DNA of 35,487 nt from Microbacterium sp. 5K110 (lineage in GTDB: Bacteria > Actinomycetota > Actinomycetes > Actinomycetales > Microbacteriaceae): positions 1-35,487 of the forward strand of contig NZ_VBUM01000032.1 of assembly GCF_005774735.1 (NCBI RefSeq), read 5' to 3'. How positions within the stretch are numbered: the stretch's first letter is position 1; each line of letters begins with the position of its first letter. Below, in pieces: positions 1-7,976 of this stretch. The notes below the pieces were generated by a model that was not told the DNA's origin, searched no databases, and was given only the letters and a program-made list of their open reading frames with translations. A program made the position numbers and the translations under genes.

Positions 1-373
1 CACGGCCGCGGAGTTTCTCGATGTCGCGGCGGTCGCGCTTGGTGGGGCGTCCCGCGCCGCGGTCGCGGACCGGAACGAACGCCATGCTCTCGCGAGGGGG
101 CAGCGGGGGAGTGCGGTCGTCGACCGACTCGGCGACAAGGGCGGCGCCGACGCGCTTCGCGATCGTCTTCTTCACCACGAGGATGCGGTCGAAGCCCTGG
201 ATGCGCACGCGCAATTCGTCGCCCGGGCGCACCGGCTGAGCCGCCTTCGCCCGCTCGCCGTTGACCCGCACGTGACCCGCGCGGCACGCCGTGGTCGCCG
301 CCGACCGGGTCTTGTAGACGCGCACCGCCCACAGCCACGCGTCGACGCGCGCGGTGGTCGTGGCATCCGTCAT
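1..373 (-). CDS. RNA-binding S4 domain protein (Hsp15-like), 3' end outside the window
   Basis: The protein begins with an S4 domain in the first 60 or so residues: RVDAWLWAVRVYKTRSAA, then a conserved HVRVNGERAK turn and RPGDELRVRI strand. This is the pattern of Hsp15/YrfH-type S4 proteins, which bind structured RNA such as stalled 50S subunits with tRNA. After the domain comes a basic tail with GRPTKRDRRDIEKLRGR, also typical of this family. The ATG at 373 is preceded by a good GAAGGAG ribosome binding site. The frame stays open to base 1, so the stop codon is outside the window. The gene faces away from tRNA-Pro and belongs to the core chromosome left of the island. The family is clear; the exact RNA target is unknown. 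Confidence 0.9.
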   Translation of the reverse strand, partial: MTDATTTARVDAWLWAVRVYKTRSAATTACRAGHVRVNGERAKAAQPVRPGDELRVRIQGFDRILVVKKTIAKRVGAALVAESVDDRTPPLPPRESMAFVPVRDRGAGRPTKRDRRDIEKLRGR

Positions 374-444
374 CGAGGCTCCTTCGGGGGAACCTCCATC
401 GTAGGTGGCTGCGGAGAGGCGCCACACGCCCGGGCTGCGCTCGG

Positions 445-474
445 TTCGCGGCGGTGTCGAGGAGGGGCTAATAT
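445..474 (+). promoter_or_regulatory. Probable promoter of tRNA-Pro
   Basis: A TAATAT hexamer at 469-474 and a weak TTCGCG at 445-450, 18 bp apart, lie about 25 bp before the tRNA. The -10 is good and the -35 is poor. Apart from this, 374-499 shows nothing else. Confidence 0.5.
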
Positions 475-499
475 AGGGGAATTGCCCGCTCGCGGGCGA

Positions 500-575
<76 letters not shown>

Positions 576-580
576 GAATA

Positions 581-608
581 GGGCCGGAATCTCAAGGGAT
601 TCCGGCCC
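581..608 (+). terminator. Intrinsic terminator after tRNA-Pro, carried by the island
   Basis: A perfect 11-bp stem (581-591 with 598-608) closes a 6-base loop and is followed by a T-rich stretch (ttacttatt). It sits just inside attL, so the island supplied it. It probably ends tRNA transcription and separates it from the convergent integrase remnant. Confidence 0.85.
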
Positions 609-641
609 TTACTTATTGGTCGAGAACGCTCTTGTAGACGG

Positions 642-1082
642 TTATGTACACGTTTTCGTGGTCAGGATGTTTTCCAAGTCGTTGTCCCGCGCCGGCTCAG
701 TTGTGCCGGCATCATGCTGGTCAGAGGCTGAAAGCTCGTGGAATCCGCCCAGGCCCGCCGGGTTCGGGCGTCGAATGACTCTATTCGCCGCCTCGGCCCA
801 CGCCTCTGCCTCCGCGCTGAGCGGTAGCCCTTCCGTGATGGATTGGCTGATGGACGGGTCAACGAGCGGCGCGTCACGGCGGAGATGGTGCTTCCGGGTC
901 GTTTCGACTGATGTGTGCCGAAGGAACTCTCGAGCCTTGTCGTCGCCGAGTTTCGCGGCAACCCAGGTGCCGGAGGCACGAAAGGCGTGTGGGCTGACTT
1001 TGCCAGCCCGCACGGTGCCTTCGAGCGCACGCCGGAGCTGTGCCGGTGAGAGCGGACCGTCGTCGATCACGGCAAACCCCAC
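642..1082 (-). pseudogene. Tyrosine recombinase (integrase), N-terminally truncated, catalytic Tyr missing
   Basis: About 146 codons of the C-terminal catalytic domain remain. The box HAFRASGTWVAAKLGDDKAR carries the HxxR pair, and EFLRHTSVETT carries the second His. Where tyrosine recombinases have the nucleophilic Tyr, 9-10 residues after that His, the sequence reads RKHHLRRD, so His is in place of Tyr. The N-terminal SAM-like DNA-binding domain and the first catalytic Arg region are absent: the frame begins at a GTG inside the 3' end of the fructose-bisphosphatase gene, which overlaps by 16 bp. The position next to attL, reading towards the tRNA, is that of an island integrase. It is very probably inactive. 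It could only be functional as a fragment with a different role. Confidence 0.85.
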
Positions 1083-2050
1083 CGGGATGCCAAGTGCTCA
1101 CTGCGAATCCGTCGGAGCGTTCCGGAACGTGCTCGTAGAACGATGCTCTCGGTCTTGATCCGACGAGGCGACAGATCAACCCCTCGAAGCAGGTCGCCGT
1201 TGGTCACCCCAGTTGCGACGAAGACCGCGTCATCCGACCGCACGAGGTCGTCCTCGCTGAGGACTGTTGCTTCGGTCTGGCCAGTACGCGACACCGCCGC
1301 GCGTTCGCCATCATCGAGGGGGTGCAGCACGGTCTGCATGACGCCTCCAAGCGCTTTGACAGCGGTGGCAGCGATGACTCCTTCAGGGGTGCCTCCGATG
1401 CCGATGCAGAGGTCAACGCGTGAGTCGTCGGACGCTGCGTCGATCGCACCAGCGACGTCTCCATCGAGGAGCAGTCGCGTGGAAGCGCCGCTATGCCTGA
1501 TCTCATCGATCAGCTCCTCGTGGCGAGGCCTGTCGAGCACGGCGACGCAGACGTCTGCGACCTTCTTGCCTTTAGCACGCGCGAGCTCTCGGATGTTGTC
1601 GGTAACAGGCTCCCGGATGTCGATCACGCCTCGTGCTTCGGCGCCGGCGACGATTTTCCTCATATAGAAGGTCGACGACGGGTCGAACATCGTGCCGCGC
1701 TCCGAGACGGCGAGAACGGACAATGCTCCCGGACGCCCGGCCGCGGCGAGCGAGGTTCCGTCGATCGGGTCGACGGCGATGTCGTATCGGGAACCGGTGC
1801 CGTCCCCGACGCGCTCGCCGTTGTACAGCATCGGCGCGTGGTCCTTCTCGCCCTCGCCGATCACGACCAGCCCGTCGAACCGCACGGTGCCGAGATAGCT
1901 CCGCATGGCATCGACTGCTGCGCCGTCCGCTGCATTCTTGTCGCCGCGCCCGACATGCTGGGCGGCACGGATCGCAGCAGCTTCCGTGGCGCGGACGAGC
2001 TCCATGCCGAGGTTCGGGTCGGGTCGCGTCTGGTCGTGGTCGCGGGTCAT
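1067..2050 (-). CDS. glpX: Class II fructose-1,6-bisphosphatase (GlpX family)
   Basis: A 327-residue GlpX-type phosphatase, expected to convert fructose 1,6-bisphosphate to fructose 6-phosphate with a divalent metal. Family motifs are clear: GEGEKDHAPML near residues 65-75, DPIDGTS near 97-103, GIGGTPEGVIAA near 218-229 and a VFVATGVTNGDLLRG box near 274-288. The length is normal. Its ATG overlaps the stop of the aldolase gene by 4 bp (ATGA), so it is the last gene of the leftward catabolic operon. Gluconeogenesis from the triose phosphate released upstream is the obvious role, and the host almost certainly has a housekeeping copy. The last residues (about ASRWGLP) are encoded by DNA that may belong to the disrupted integrase, so the natural C-terminus may be replaced. 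Confidence 0.9.
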   Translation of the reverse strand: MTRDHDQTRPDPNLGMELVRATEAAAIRAAQHVGRGDKNAADGAAVDAMRSYLGTVRFDGLVVIGEGEKDHAPMLYNGERVGDGTGSRYDIAVDPIDGTSLAAAGRPGALSVLAVSERGTMFDPSSTFYMRKIVAGAEARGVIDIREPVTDNIRELARAKGKKVADVCVAVLDRPRHEELIDEIRHSGASTRLLLDGDVAGAIDAASDDSRVDLCIGIGGTPEGVIAATAVKALGGVMQTVLHPLDDGERAAVSRTGQTEATVLSEDDLVRSDDAVFVATGVTNGDLLRGVDLSPRRIKTESIVLRARSGTLRRIRSEHLASRWGLP

Positions 2051-2706
2051 CGTTCTCCGTGGTGTGCGATCGGGAAGAGCGGTGGCTGCGGCCGAAGGGC
2101 AGCAACCTGTTCGGCGGTCAGGGGCTTGGTGGCGTGACCCTTCAGGAGCAGGAAGAGCTTGGCGGTCTCCTCGAGCTCTTCGATCGCGTCGACGGCCGAC
2201 CCGAGGGAACCTGCGGCGACGATCGGGCCGTGGTTGGAGAGCAGCAGGGCGGAGCGGGTACGGGCGGCCTCTTCAGCGAGAGGGCCCAGCGTGTCGTCTC
2301 CTGGCGCGTGGTACGGCAGCAGGCGGACGGAGCCGACGCGCATGGCGAAATAGGCCGTCAAGGGCGGCAGTGCATCCTGCGGGTCGATGCCGTCCATGCA
2401 GGAGACCGCCGCGGAGAACGTCGAGTGGGTGTGGACGACGGCCATCGCCGTGGGGCGCGCTCGGTACATCGCCGCGTGCAGGAAGGCCTCTTTGGACGGG
2501 CGGGCGCCCGTGACGTGATGCCCGTGCATATCGATCACCGACAGTTCGTCGGGCTCGACGGTCCCCAGGCTCGATCCGGTGGGCGTGACCAGGATTCGCT
2601 CCCCGTCGCGAACACTGATGTTGCCGGTGCTTCCGTGAGTGAGCGAGCGTGAGAAGAGGGAGCGCGCCGCGTGCACGATCCGCTCCCTGACAGCGTCGTC
2701 GGTCAT
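2047..2706 (-). CDS. otnC: Class II aldolase/adducin family, OtnC-like 3-oxo-tetronate 4-phosphate decarboxylase
   Basis: A 219-residue class II aldolase fold enzyme. Visible motifs are the phosphate-binding HGSTGNISVRDG near 24-35 and VTPTGSSLG, the catalytic acid in SKEAFLHAAMY near 72-82, and the zinc ligands VHTHS near 91-95 and SNHGP near 154-158. OtnC proteins decarboxylate 3-oxo-4-phosphotetronates to dihydroxyacetone phosphate and are nearly always paired with a DUF1537 kinase, as here. It overlaps that kinase by 4 bp (2703-2706) and overlaps glpX downstream. The pairing supports a decarboxylase over a fuculose- or ribulose-phosphate aldolase, although the substrate is inferred from context only. 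Confidence 0.82.
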   Translation of the reverse strand: MTDDAVRERIVHAARSLFSRSLTHGSTGNISVRDGERILVTPTGSSLGTVEPDELSVIDMHGHHVTGARPSKEAFLHAAMYRARPTAMAVVHTHSTFSAAVSCMDGIDPQDALPPLTAYFAMRVGSVRLLPYHAPGDDTLGPLAEEAARTRSALLLSNHGPIVAAGSLGSAVDAIEELEETAKLFLLLKGHATKPLTAEQVAALRPQPPLFPIAHHGER

Positions 2707-3968
2707 CGAACTGCCTCCTCTGCGGCACGAGCGAGAAGGTTCACGTCTCCGAAGTTCCCGGACTTCAGCAACAGCTCCAACGGCTCGTCTCCACCGGTGT
2801 GGATCCAGGGCACGCCAGGGGCGGCTTCGGCGCCGATCTGCCCGCCGGTGATTCCGAGCGCGGTCACGACAGCGCCGGAGGTCTCGCCGCCGGCGACCAC
2901 GACCCGACGAACCCCACGATCCACAAGGCCTTCCGCGATCTTCCCCATCGCCGTCTCGAGGATGTCCGAGCTGCGCTGCACGCCGAGCGCATCCTGCACC
3001 CGCTTGAGCTCAGCCGGGGGCAGGGACGAGTAGATCATCGGCGCCGGGCGCTCGGGCTGCTCGTCGAACCATACGAGGGCTTGCGCGGCGAGCGCATCCG
3101 CATCGGGCGTGGCGATCGCATCGAGGCGGAAGGACGGATGCTGAGCAGCGCGGGCCGCGTCGATCTGCTCGAGCGTGCGCGCGGAACAGCTGCCCGCCAA
3201 CACGGCGGTGGGTGCAGCCGGAAACGCACGAGCGGGGACGGATGCCGGGCGCCGAGCGTGCCCGAGACGACGCGCGACCGCGTGACCGAGGCCGGCAGCG
3301 ATGCCCGCTGCTCCCGTGACGAGCGGATCGTCTGCGACCGCCTCGCCGATCTGCCGCAGGTCGGCGTCCGTGATCGCATCCACGACGACATAGGGGACGG
3401 CTTGGTCCACGGCATCCGCGAGTTCCGCCCGGATGCTCTCGGCTCCGCTGTGCACGTGACTCTCATCGATCAGCCCGACTCTCCGACAGGTTTGGGCGGC
3501 CAGCACGTCGGGGATGAACGAGTTCGTCATCGGCGTCAGCGGGTGGTGCCGCATGTGCGAATCCGAGAGCAGCAAGCGGTCGACGTAGAGGTGCCCCATG
3601 TACTGAGTGCGCAGGTGCTCGGGCGACGCGGGAACAAACACGGTCCGTTTCGCTTCCAGCTCGTCCATCAGCGCATCCGTGACCGGACCGATGTTGCCCG
3701 CGGCGGTGGAGTCGAACGTGGAGCAGTACTTGAAGAAGATCTGCTGCGCTCCGTGAGCGCGAAGCCATCGCACCGCGTGAAGGGACTGGCGGACGGCGTC
3801 TTCCGCCGGGATCGTCCGCGACTTGAGCGCGACGATCGCGACGTCGTGCTCGGGAAGAGCGTCGTCCGTCGGGTCGGCGAAGTGGATCACGACCCTCAGC
3901 CCTGCTCGCCGGAAGGCGACGGCGATATCGGTCGCGCCGGTGAAATCATCGGCGATTGCCCCGATCAT
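2703..3968 (-). CDS. Four-carbon acid sugar kinase family (DUF1537, OtnK/DtnK-like)
   Basis: A 421-residue protein with the DUF1537 two-domain layout. The N-terminal sugar-acid binding domain starts MIGAIADDFTGATDIAVAF, with the family DDFTGA motif at residues 7-12. The C-terminal nucleotide-binding domain has the VVAGGETSGAVVTALGI loop. Characterised members (OtnK, DtnK) use ATP to phosphorylate the 4-hydroxyl of tetronates or their 2-oxo forms. Here the kinase is translationally coupled on both sides by ATGA overlaps. The gene symbol is left open because erythronate, threonate and other acids cannot be told apart from sequence alone. Confidence 0.87.
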   Translation of the reverse strand: MIGAIADDFTGATDIAVAFRRAGLRVVIHFADPTDDALPEHDVAIVALKSRTIPAEDAVRQSLHAVRWLRAHGAQQIFFKYCSTFDSTAAGNIGPVTDALMDELEAKRTVFVPASPEHLRTQYMGHLYVDRLLLSDSHMRHHPLTPMTNSFIPDVLAAQTCRRVGLIDESHVHSGAESIRAELADAVDQAVPYVVVDAITDADLRQIGEAVADDPLVTGAAGIAAGLGHAVARRLGHARRPASVPARAFPAAPTAVLAGSCSARTLEQIDAARAAQHPSFRLDAIATPDADALAAQALVWFDEQPERPAPMIYSSLPPAELKRVQDALGVQRSSDILETAMGKIAEGLVDRGVRRVVVAGGETSGAVVTALGITGGQIGAEAAPGVPWIHTGGDEPLELLLKSGNFGDVNLLARAAEEAVR

Positions 3969-4639
3969 GAGGCCTCCTCTCCCAGACGGGATCGCAGAGC
4001 GGCCACAGCCAGCTCGGGCCCTGTGAGCACCGTCAGCCCCGTGGCTTCGCGCACGCCTTCCGTAGCGTGGGCGAGCGAGTACTGGCCCAGGAGCACGGCG
4101 TCCGGCACGACGGAAACGGCAGAGACGGCGGCGACGATCCGCGCGACGAGCTCATCGATCCGGCCTCGCCGCGCCGCCTCGACCGCGCCCTCCGCGACGA
4201 CGCCCGTCACCTCGACCACCCCCTGGGCGACCTCGCGCAAGCGCTGCATTGAGTCCGCCAGCGGACCCCCCGCAGAGGAGACCAGCAGCACGCGCCGGTA
4301 GCGCCCCGAGGTCGCGGCCTCGAACAGCGCGTCGTCCGGCCCAGCGACGGGAATCGACAGACGACCCTGTGCCCGATGAGCGACGGGCGCGTACATCGAG
4401 CAGGTCAGCAGGACGGCGTCGGCGCCCTCGAGACTGGCATGCTCGATCAGCCGCTCCATCCGCGCTTCCAGCGTGGCGTTGAGCCCACCCGCGTCGGCGG
4501 CGTCCTGCAGGAGACGGTCATCCAGGATGTTCCATACTTGTGCAGCACCGCCGGAAGCGGCCAGGGCCGCGTCGACGGGCGGAATCGCGGCGGGTACGGC
4601 GCTGATGAGCGCGATCAGCGGACCAGGGGACGTGTTCAT
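3965..4639 (-). CDS. Asp/Glu/hydantoin racemase superfamily protein, paralogue 1
   Basis: A 224-residue protein starting MNTSPGPLIALISAVPAA. The fold signature is the LIALIS strand, an EARMERLIEHASLEGADAVL helix-turn, and LLTCSMYAPVA with one conserved Cys near residue 86. Classical racemases of this superfamily use two cysteines. The second position, around residues 180-190 in VLLGQYSLAHA, has Gln-Tyr-Ser and no Cys. This points to an isomerase, epimerase or decarboxylase activity instead of two-base racemisation. The ATG at 4639 overlaps the stop of the small monooxygenase-fold gene by 4 bp. It is about half identical by eye to the paralogue at 4968-5675, so the two may form a heteromer or act on successive isomers. 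Confidence 0.78.
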   Translation of the reverse strand: MNTSPGPLIALISAVPAAIPPVDAALAASGGAAQVWNILDDRLLQDAADAGGLNATLEARMERLIEHASLEGADAVLLTCSMYAPVAHRAQGRLSIPVAGPDDALFEAATSGRYRRVLLVSSAGGPLADSMQRLREVAQGVVEVTGVVAEGAVEAARRGRIDELVARIVAAVSAVSVVPDAVLLGQYSLAHATEGVREATGLTVLTGPELAVAALRSRLGEEAS

Positions 4640-4968
4640 CGCGCGCGTTCCTGCCACTCGGGGATCTCGCCAGGAAACAACGGCTCCGCGTACGTGTTCA
4701 TCTGCGTCCCGGGCACCACGCACTCCGCGACGACCCGCTGCCAGCGGGCGTAGTGGGCCGCGCTGCGATGCTCGACCTCGAACGCCTCGCGGCTGGTGTA
4801 GATCTCGTAGAAGTAGAACGTGTTCGGCTCGGTGAGCGAGCGCTGCACGTCGAACCGAATGCAGCCCGGTTCATCCCCGAGCGTCGCGCGTGAGTTGGCG
4901 TGGATGCCGTCGATGAACTCGTCGAGCTTCTCCTCACGCACTTCCAGTCGAACCCAGACGGTGTACAT
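4636..4968 (-). CDS. Antibiotic biosynthesis monooxygenase (ABM/LsrG-like) fold protein
   Basis: A 110-residue single ferredoxin-like ABM domain, starting MYTVWVRLEVREEKLDEF. It has the typical GCIRFDVQRSLTEPNTFYFYEIYTSREAFEVEH core. Members include quinol monooxygenases and LsrG-type isomerases of phosphorylated sugars; the latter activity would suit a sugar-acid operon. The ATG at 4968 is fixed by a TGATG junction with the preceding racemase-like gene, and its stop overlaps the next racemase-like start. It therefore lies exactly between the two paralogues. A second ABM domain is fused to a cupin in the divergent operon (11582-12325). Confidence 0.82.
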   Translation of the reverse strand: MYTVWVRLEVREEKLDEFIDGIHANSRATLGDEPGCIRFDVQRSLTEPNTFYFYEIYTSREAFEVEHRSAAHYARWQRVVAECVVPGTQMNTYAEPLFPGEIPEWQERAR

Positions 4969-5675
4969 CAACGGATCTCGCTTTCTCTCGTGAACTCGTG
5001 TGGTGCCAGCAGCTCCGCGAGCGCTGTCGCGGCGGCGGCTGGCGGTGCGACCACAGGATGTGGGATGCGCAGGGCGACCTGCCTCGCTGCCGGCGACAAC
5101 GAGTACTGTGCGAACAGCAGCAGATCGTCTTCTCGCATCACGGGTGCGATCTCGGAGCGGACGATCTCGGCTGCTCGGGCGATGTCTCCGTCTGCGGCCG
5201 GCTCCCGGGCGTCTGGCACATGGACCGGCACGACAGTGAGGTCTCGTCCGCGCACATTGGCGGCTTCCGACAGTCGCCGGCAGGAGTCCTCAAGCGCGAG
5301 CTCGACCGAGGAGACGATGACGATGCGGCCGGCTGCCGCATCGAGCGCCTGCGTGAACGCGGCGTCATCCGAGCCCAGAACCGGCACGCCGTAGCTACCG
5401 GCTGCGAGATGGGCGTACAGCGAGCACGTGATGAGGACCGCATCGGCGCCCGCTGTCACGGCATGCTCGATGAGACGGCGCATGCGCGCCTCGAGCTGCG
5501 ATGTGACCCCGCGGCGCTCGGTCGCGTCGGTGATGAGGCGGTTGTCCAAGATGTTCCAAACGACTGCGTCCGGCAGCGCTTTCTCGACGGCGCCGCTCGC
5601 CGGTGCGATCGCCGCCGGCACGCCGCTGATCAAGGCGATCAGCGGCGTGCCGGGGCGAGAGGGAGTGGTGGTCAT
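4968..5675 (-). CDS. Asp/Glu/hydantoin racemase superfamily protein, paralogue 2
   Basis: A 235-residue paralogue of the 3965-4639 product. It shares the PLIALISGVPAAIAP start, the QLEARMRRLIEHAVTAGADAVL helix and the ITCSLYAHLA motif with the single conserved Cys near residue 90. The second catalytic Cys of true racemases is again missing (LLLFAQYSLSPAA). The ATG at 5675 lies 8 bp after the dehydrogenase stop; a GTG at 5687 would overlap that gene and is less likely. Expected to be cytosolic and to isomerise or decarboxylate a 2-oxo or hydroxy acid intermediate. The precise reaction cannot be read from the sequence. Confidence 0.78.
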   Translation of the reverse strand: MTTTPSRPGTPLIALISGVPAAIAPASGAVEKALPDAVVWNILDNRLITDATERRGVTSQLEARMRRLIEHAVTAGADAVLITCSLYAHLAAGSYGVPVLGSDDAAFTQALDAAAGRIVIVSSVELALEDSCRRLSEAANVRGRDLTVVPVHVPDAREPAADGDIARAAEIVRSEIAPVMREDDLLLFAQYSLSPAARQVALRIPHPVVAPPAAAATALAELLAPHEFTRESEIR

Positions 5676-5683
5676 GCGCGCTC

Positions 5684-6766
5684 TCACGCCGTGGTCGGCA
5701 CGTCCACGCCGCCAAGCGCTTCCACCACGTTCTCAGCGAACCCGGCGGTCGAGGCCTGTCCGCCCAGGTCGCCCGTACGCGTGCTCGCGTCCGCAAGAGT
5801 CGCATCGACGGCCGCCTCGATGTCTGCTGCTGCGGCGTGGAAAGCCGCGTTGTCCGTGCGCGTTCCCCACCAGGCGAGCAGCAGCGAGGAGGAGAGGATC
5901 AGGCTCGTCGGGTTGGCGATGCCCTGCCCGGCGATGTCAGGGGCGGAGCCGTGGCCGGCGTTCGCGGCCGCGTGGTCGTCACCGACGTTCAGCGCGCCCG
6001 CGAGACCGAGGCCACCGGCCAGCGCAGCTGCCTCGTTGGAGAGGATGTCGCCGAACATGTTGGTTGTGAGCAGGACGTCGAACCGCTCCGGACGCAGATA
6101 CAGGTCCGCGGCCATCGCGTCCACATCCATCTCCCGCACCTCGATTTCGGGGTATTCGGCGGCGACCTCGGCGATGCTCGACATGAACAGACCGTCCGTG
6201 ACCTGCATCACGTGCCGCTTTCCGACCATCGTCACCACACCGCGGCGCGCCCGGGCGTGCTCGAACGCAACGCGAGCGATCCGCCGGGAGGCTTCCGCCG
6301 TGATCAGGCGCAACGACATTGCGGTGTCCCGGGTGGGCCGGAACTCTCCATAGCCCTCGAACAAGCTCCGGTCCGCATAGAACCCTTCGGTGTTCTCGCG
6401 GACAATGAGGACGTCCAGGCCCTCTCTACTCATCGGAACGCCGGGCCGATAGCGCGAGGGTCGTAGGTTCGCGTAGAGATCCAAGCGCTTGCGGATTGTG
6501 CCGGGGATGTTTACCCCCCCCTCGGAGACGGGCGGGTAGGCCGACATCCCGGCAGGGCCGAGAATGACGCCGTCTGCGGCGATGCACGCCTCCACGACGT
6601 CGTCGGTCAGGGTGGTGCCGTTGCGGCGCAGCGATGCGACGCCCACTTCGTGTACGTCGAACTCGAGCCCGAGTCCGTGCTTGCTGTCGGCCGCTTCCAA
6701 GACCTGCCGCGCGGCGGCGCTGATCTCGGGGCCGATGTCGTCTCCGGGAAGGAGTGCGATCTTCAT
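5684..6766 (-). CDS. Isocitrate/isopropylmalate/tartrate dehydrogenase family enzyme
   Basis: A 360-residue beta-decarboxylating dehydrogenase. It starts MKIALLPGDDIGPEI, has the substrate-arginine region KRLDLYANLRPSR near 95-107, and the family signature LIVRENTEGFYADR near 126-139. The metal-binding segment is DVLLTTNMFGDILSNEAAALAGGLG near 220-245, with a GSAPDIAGQGIANPTS nucleotide-binding loop following. It oxidises a 2-hydroxy acid with NAD(P) and may decarboxylate it. The missing leucine pathway genes and the DUF1537/OtnC neighbours argue against LeuB and for a tartrate-, threonate- or similar-acid enzyme. The start at 6766 follows the Ldh_2-type gene by 47 bp; the open frame upstream of it is non-coding by comparison. 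Confidence 0.85.
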   Translation of the reverse strand: MKIALLPGDDIGPEISAAARQVLEAADSKHGLGLEFDVHEVGVASLRRNGTTLTDDVVEACIAADGVILGPAGMSAYPPVSEGGVNIPGTIRKRLDLYANLRPSRYRPGVPMSREGLDVLIVRENTEGFYADRSLFEGYGEFRPTRDTAMSLRLITAEASRRIARVAFEHARARRGVVTMVGKRHVMQVTDGLFMSSIAEVAAEYPEIEVREMDVDAMAADLYLRPERFDVLLTTNMFGDILSNEAAALAGGLGLAGALNVGDDHAAANAGHGSAPDIAGQGIANPTSLILSSSLLLAWWGTRTDNAAFHAAAADIEAAVDATLADASTRTGDLGGQASTAGFAENVVEALGGVDVPTTA

Positions 6767-6813
6767 GGCTGGTTTCCGATCCATGTCACAGGGAGCCTGC
6801 TGGCTCCCTTGGG

Positions 6814-7890
6814 TTAGAGGGAGAAGTCGACGCTCTGCTGGGCGGCGAGTTCGCGAAGGTCTGCGATGGTCTGCGGAGGCAGCTGAAGCCCGCCGGCCTC
6901 GTGGACCACGCGTTCGCTGCGGTCCTCGAGCTCTCCCGGATAGAAGACCTCGTCGACACCCGGCGCGCGCGGGACGCTCTTGGCTTCGTCGACGAGCTGA
7001 GCGACACGTGCGTCGAACTCGACTCGGTCGCCCATAGCGGCCACATCGATCGCAATGAACAGGTGCCCAGCGCCTGCACGCGGGTCGGGCTCGTAGGGAC
7101 CGTGCACGCCGGTCCCTGTGCGGCTGCCGGTGAGCGCACCGGAGAGAACATCCATCATGAAGGCGATTGCGTAGCCCTTGTGGCCGGCCATCGGAAGCAC
7201 GATGCCGTCCACAGCCGATGCGGCGTCGGTCGTCGGCACCCCGTCCGCATCGGTGGCCCATGAGGCTGGGATCTCCTCTCCGCGCTGGCGTGCGAGGTAG
7301 ATCTTGCCGCGGGCAACCGCGGTGTTGGCGATGTCCAGAACGACCACGCGGTCCCCGTACGGGGCGGCGATCGACCAGGGGTTCGTCCCGATGCGCTTCT
7401 GCTTGCCACCCCATGGCGCCATCGCCGGCGAGGCATTTGTTGTCAGGATCGCAGCGCATCCATCCTGAGCGGCTCTGCGCGTGAAGTACATGGCTGTACC
7501 GAAGTGGTTCGAGTTGCGTACACCAACTGCGCCGACGCCAAACTGCCGCGCCCGCGCAACTGCTTCCGCACGTGCACGTTCGGCCAGGACTTGGCCGATG
7601 CCGTCATGCCCGTCGAGCACGAGCAGTGCGCCGGTATCGATCACCGTCTCGGGCTGAGTTCTGGCCATCATCGCGCCCGAGAGCAGCCGCCGCATGTACC
7701 AAGGCAACCGAAGGACGCCGTGGGATTGATGGCCCCAGACGTCCGCCGCGACAAGGCTGTCCGCGACGAGATCCGCGTCCGAGGACGGAACGTCCGCACA
7801 CGCGAGGATGTCTGCCACGAACCTGCGCAGCAACGACGGATCGACTCGGCGTGCGGCGAGTTCGGCCGTGGGGGAGGGCGTGGACGTCAT
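6814..7890 (-). CDS. Malate/L-lactate dehydrogenase family (Ldh_2) oxidoreductase
   Basis: A 358-residue Ldh_2 (YlbC/ComC-like) NAD(P)-dependent 2-hydroxyacid/2-ketoacid oxidoreductase. Motifs are DVWGHQSHGVLRLPWYMRR near 50-68 with the conserved SHG, NSNHFGTAMYF near 127-137, NPWSIAAPY near 170-178, and GHKGYAIAFMMDVLSGALTG near 232-251. The family acts on malate, sulfolactate, ureidoglycolate, 2,3-diketo-gulonate and similar acids. It is the first gene of the leftward operon. A 16-bp palindrome (7917-7932) lies 26 bp upstream of its ATG, which fits repression by the adjacent GntR protein. Confidence 0.88.
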   Translation of the reverse strand: MTSTPSPTAELAARRVDPSLLRRFVADILACADVPSSDADLVADSLVAADVWGHQSHGVLRLPWYMRRLLSGAMMARTQPETVIDTGALLVLDGHDGIGQVLAERARAEAVARARQFGVGAVGVRNSNHFGTAMYFTRRAAQDGCAAILTTNASPAMAPWGGKQKRIGTNPWSIAAPYGDRVVVLDIANTAVARGKIYLARQRGEEIPASWATDADGVPTTDAASAVDGIVLPMAGHKGYAIAFMMDVLSGALTGSRTGTGVHGPYEPDPRAGAGHLFIAIDVAAMGDRVEFDARVAQLVDEAKSVPRAPGVDEVFYPGELEDRSERVVHEAGGLQLPPQTIADLRELAAQQSVDFSL

Positions 7891-7916
7891 TGGGATCGCC
7901 TTCGTGTCAAATCAGG

Positions 7917-7932
7917 TACACCCACAGGTATA
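7917..7932. promoter_or_regulatory. Putative GntR operator, copy 1 (TACAC-N6-GTATA)
   Basis: An imperfect palindrome between the regulator gene and the Ldh_2 gene. It matches the copy at 8701-8716 on the opposite side of the regulator gene with one half-site mismatch. The two regions share the 11-mer CACAGGTATAC in opposite orientation. Confidence 0.7.
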
Positions 7933-7976
7933 CACGATGAGGACGCGAAACGCGCAACCAGCCATCGACGGTCACG

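Noticed and set aside
5684..7459. Extension of the isopropylmalate-dehydrogenase-type gene upstream to about 7459
   Set aside because: The extension lies over the Ldh_2-type gene in another frame and has no homology. The family start MKIALLPGDD at 6766 is clear.
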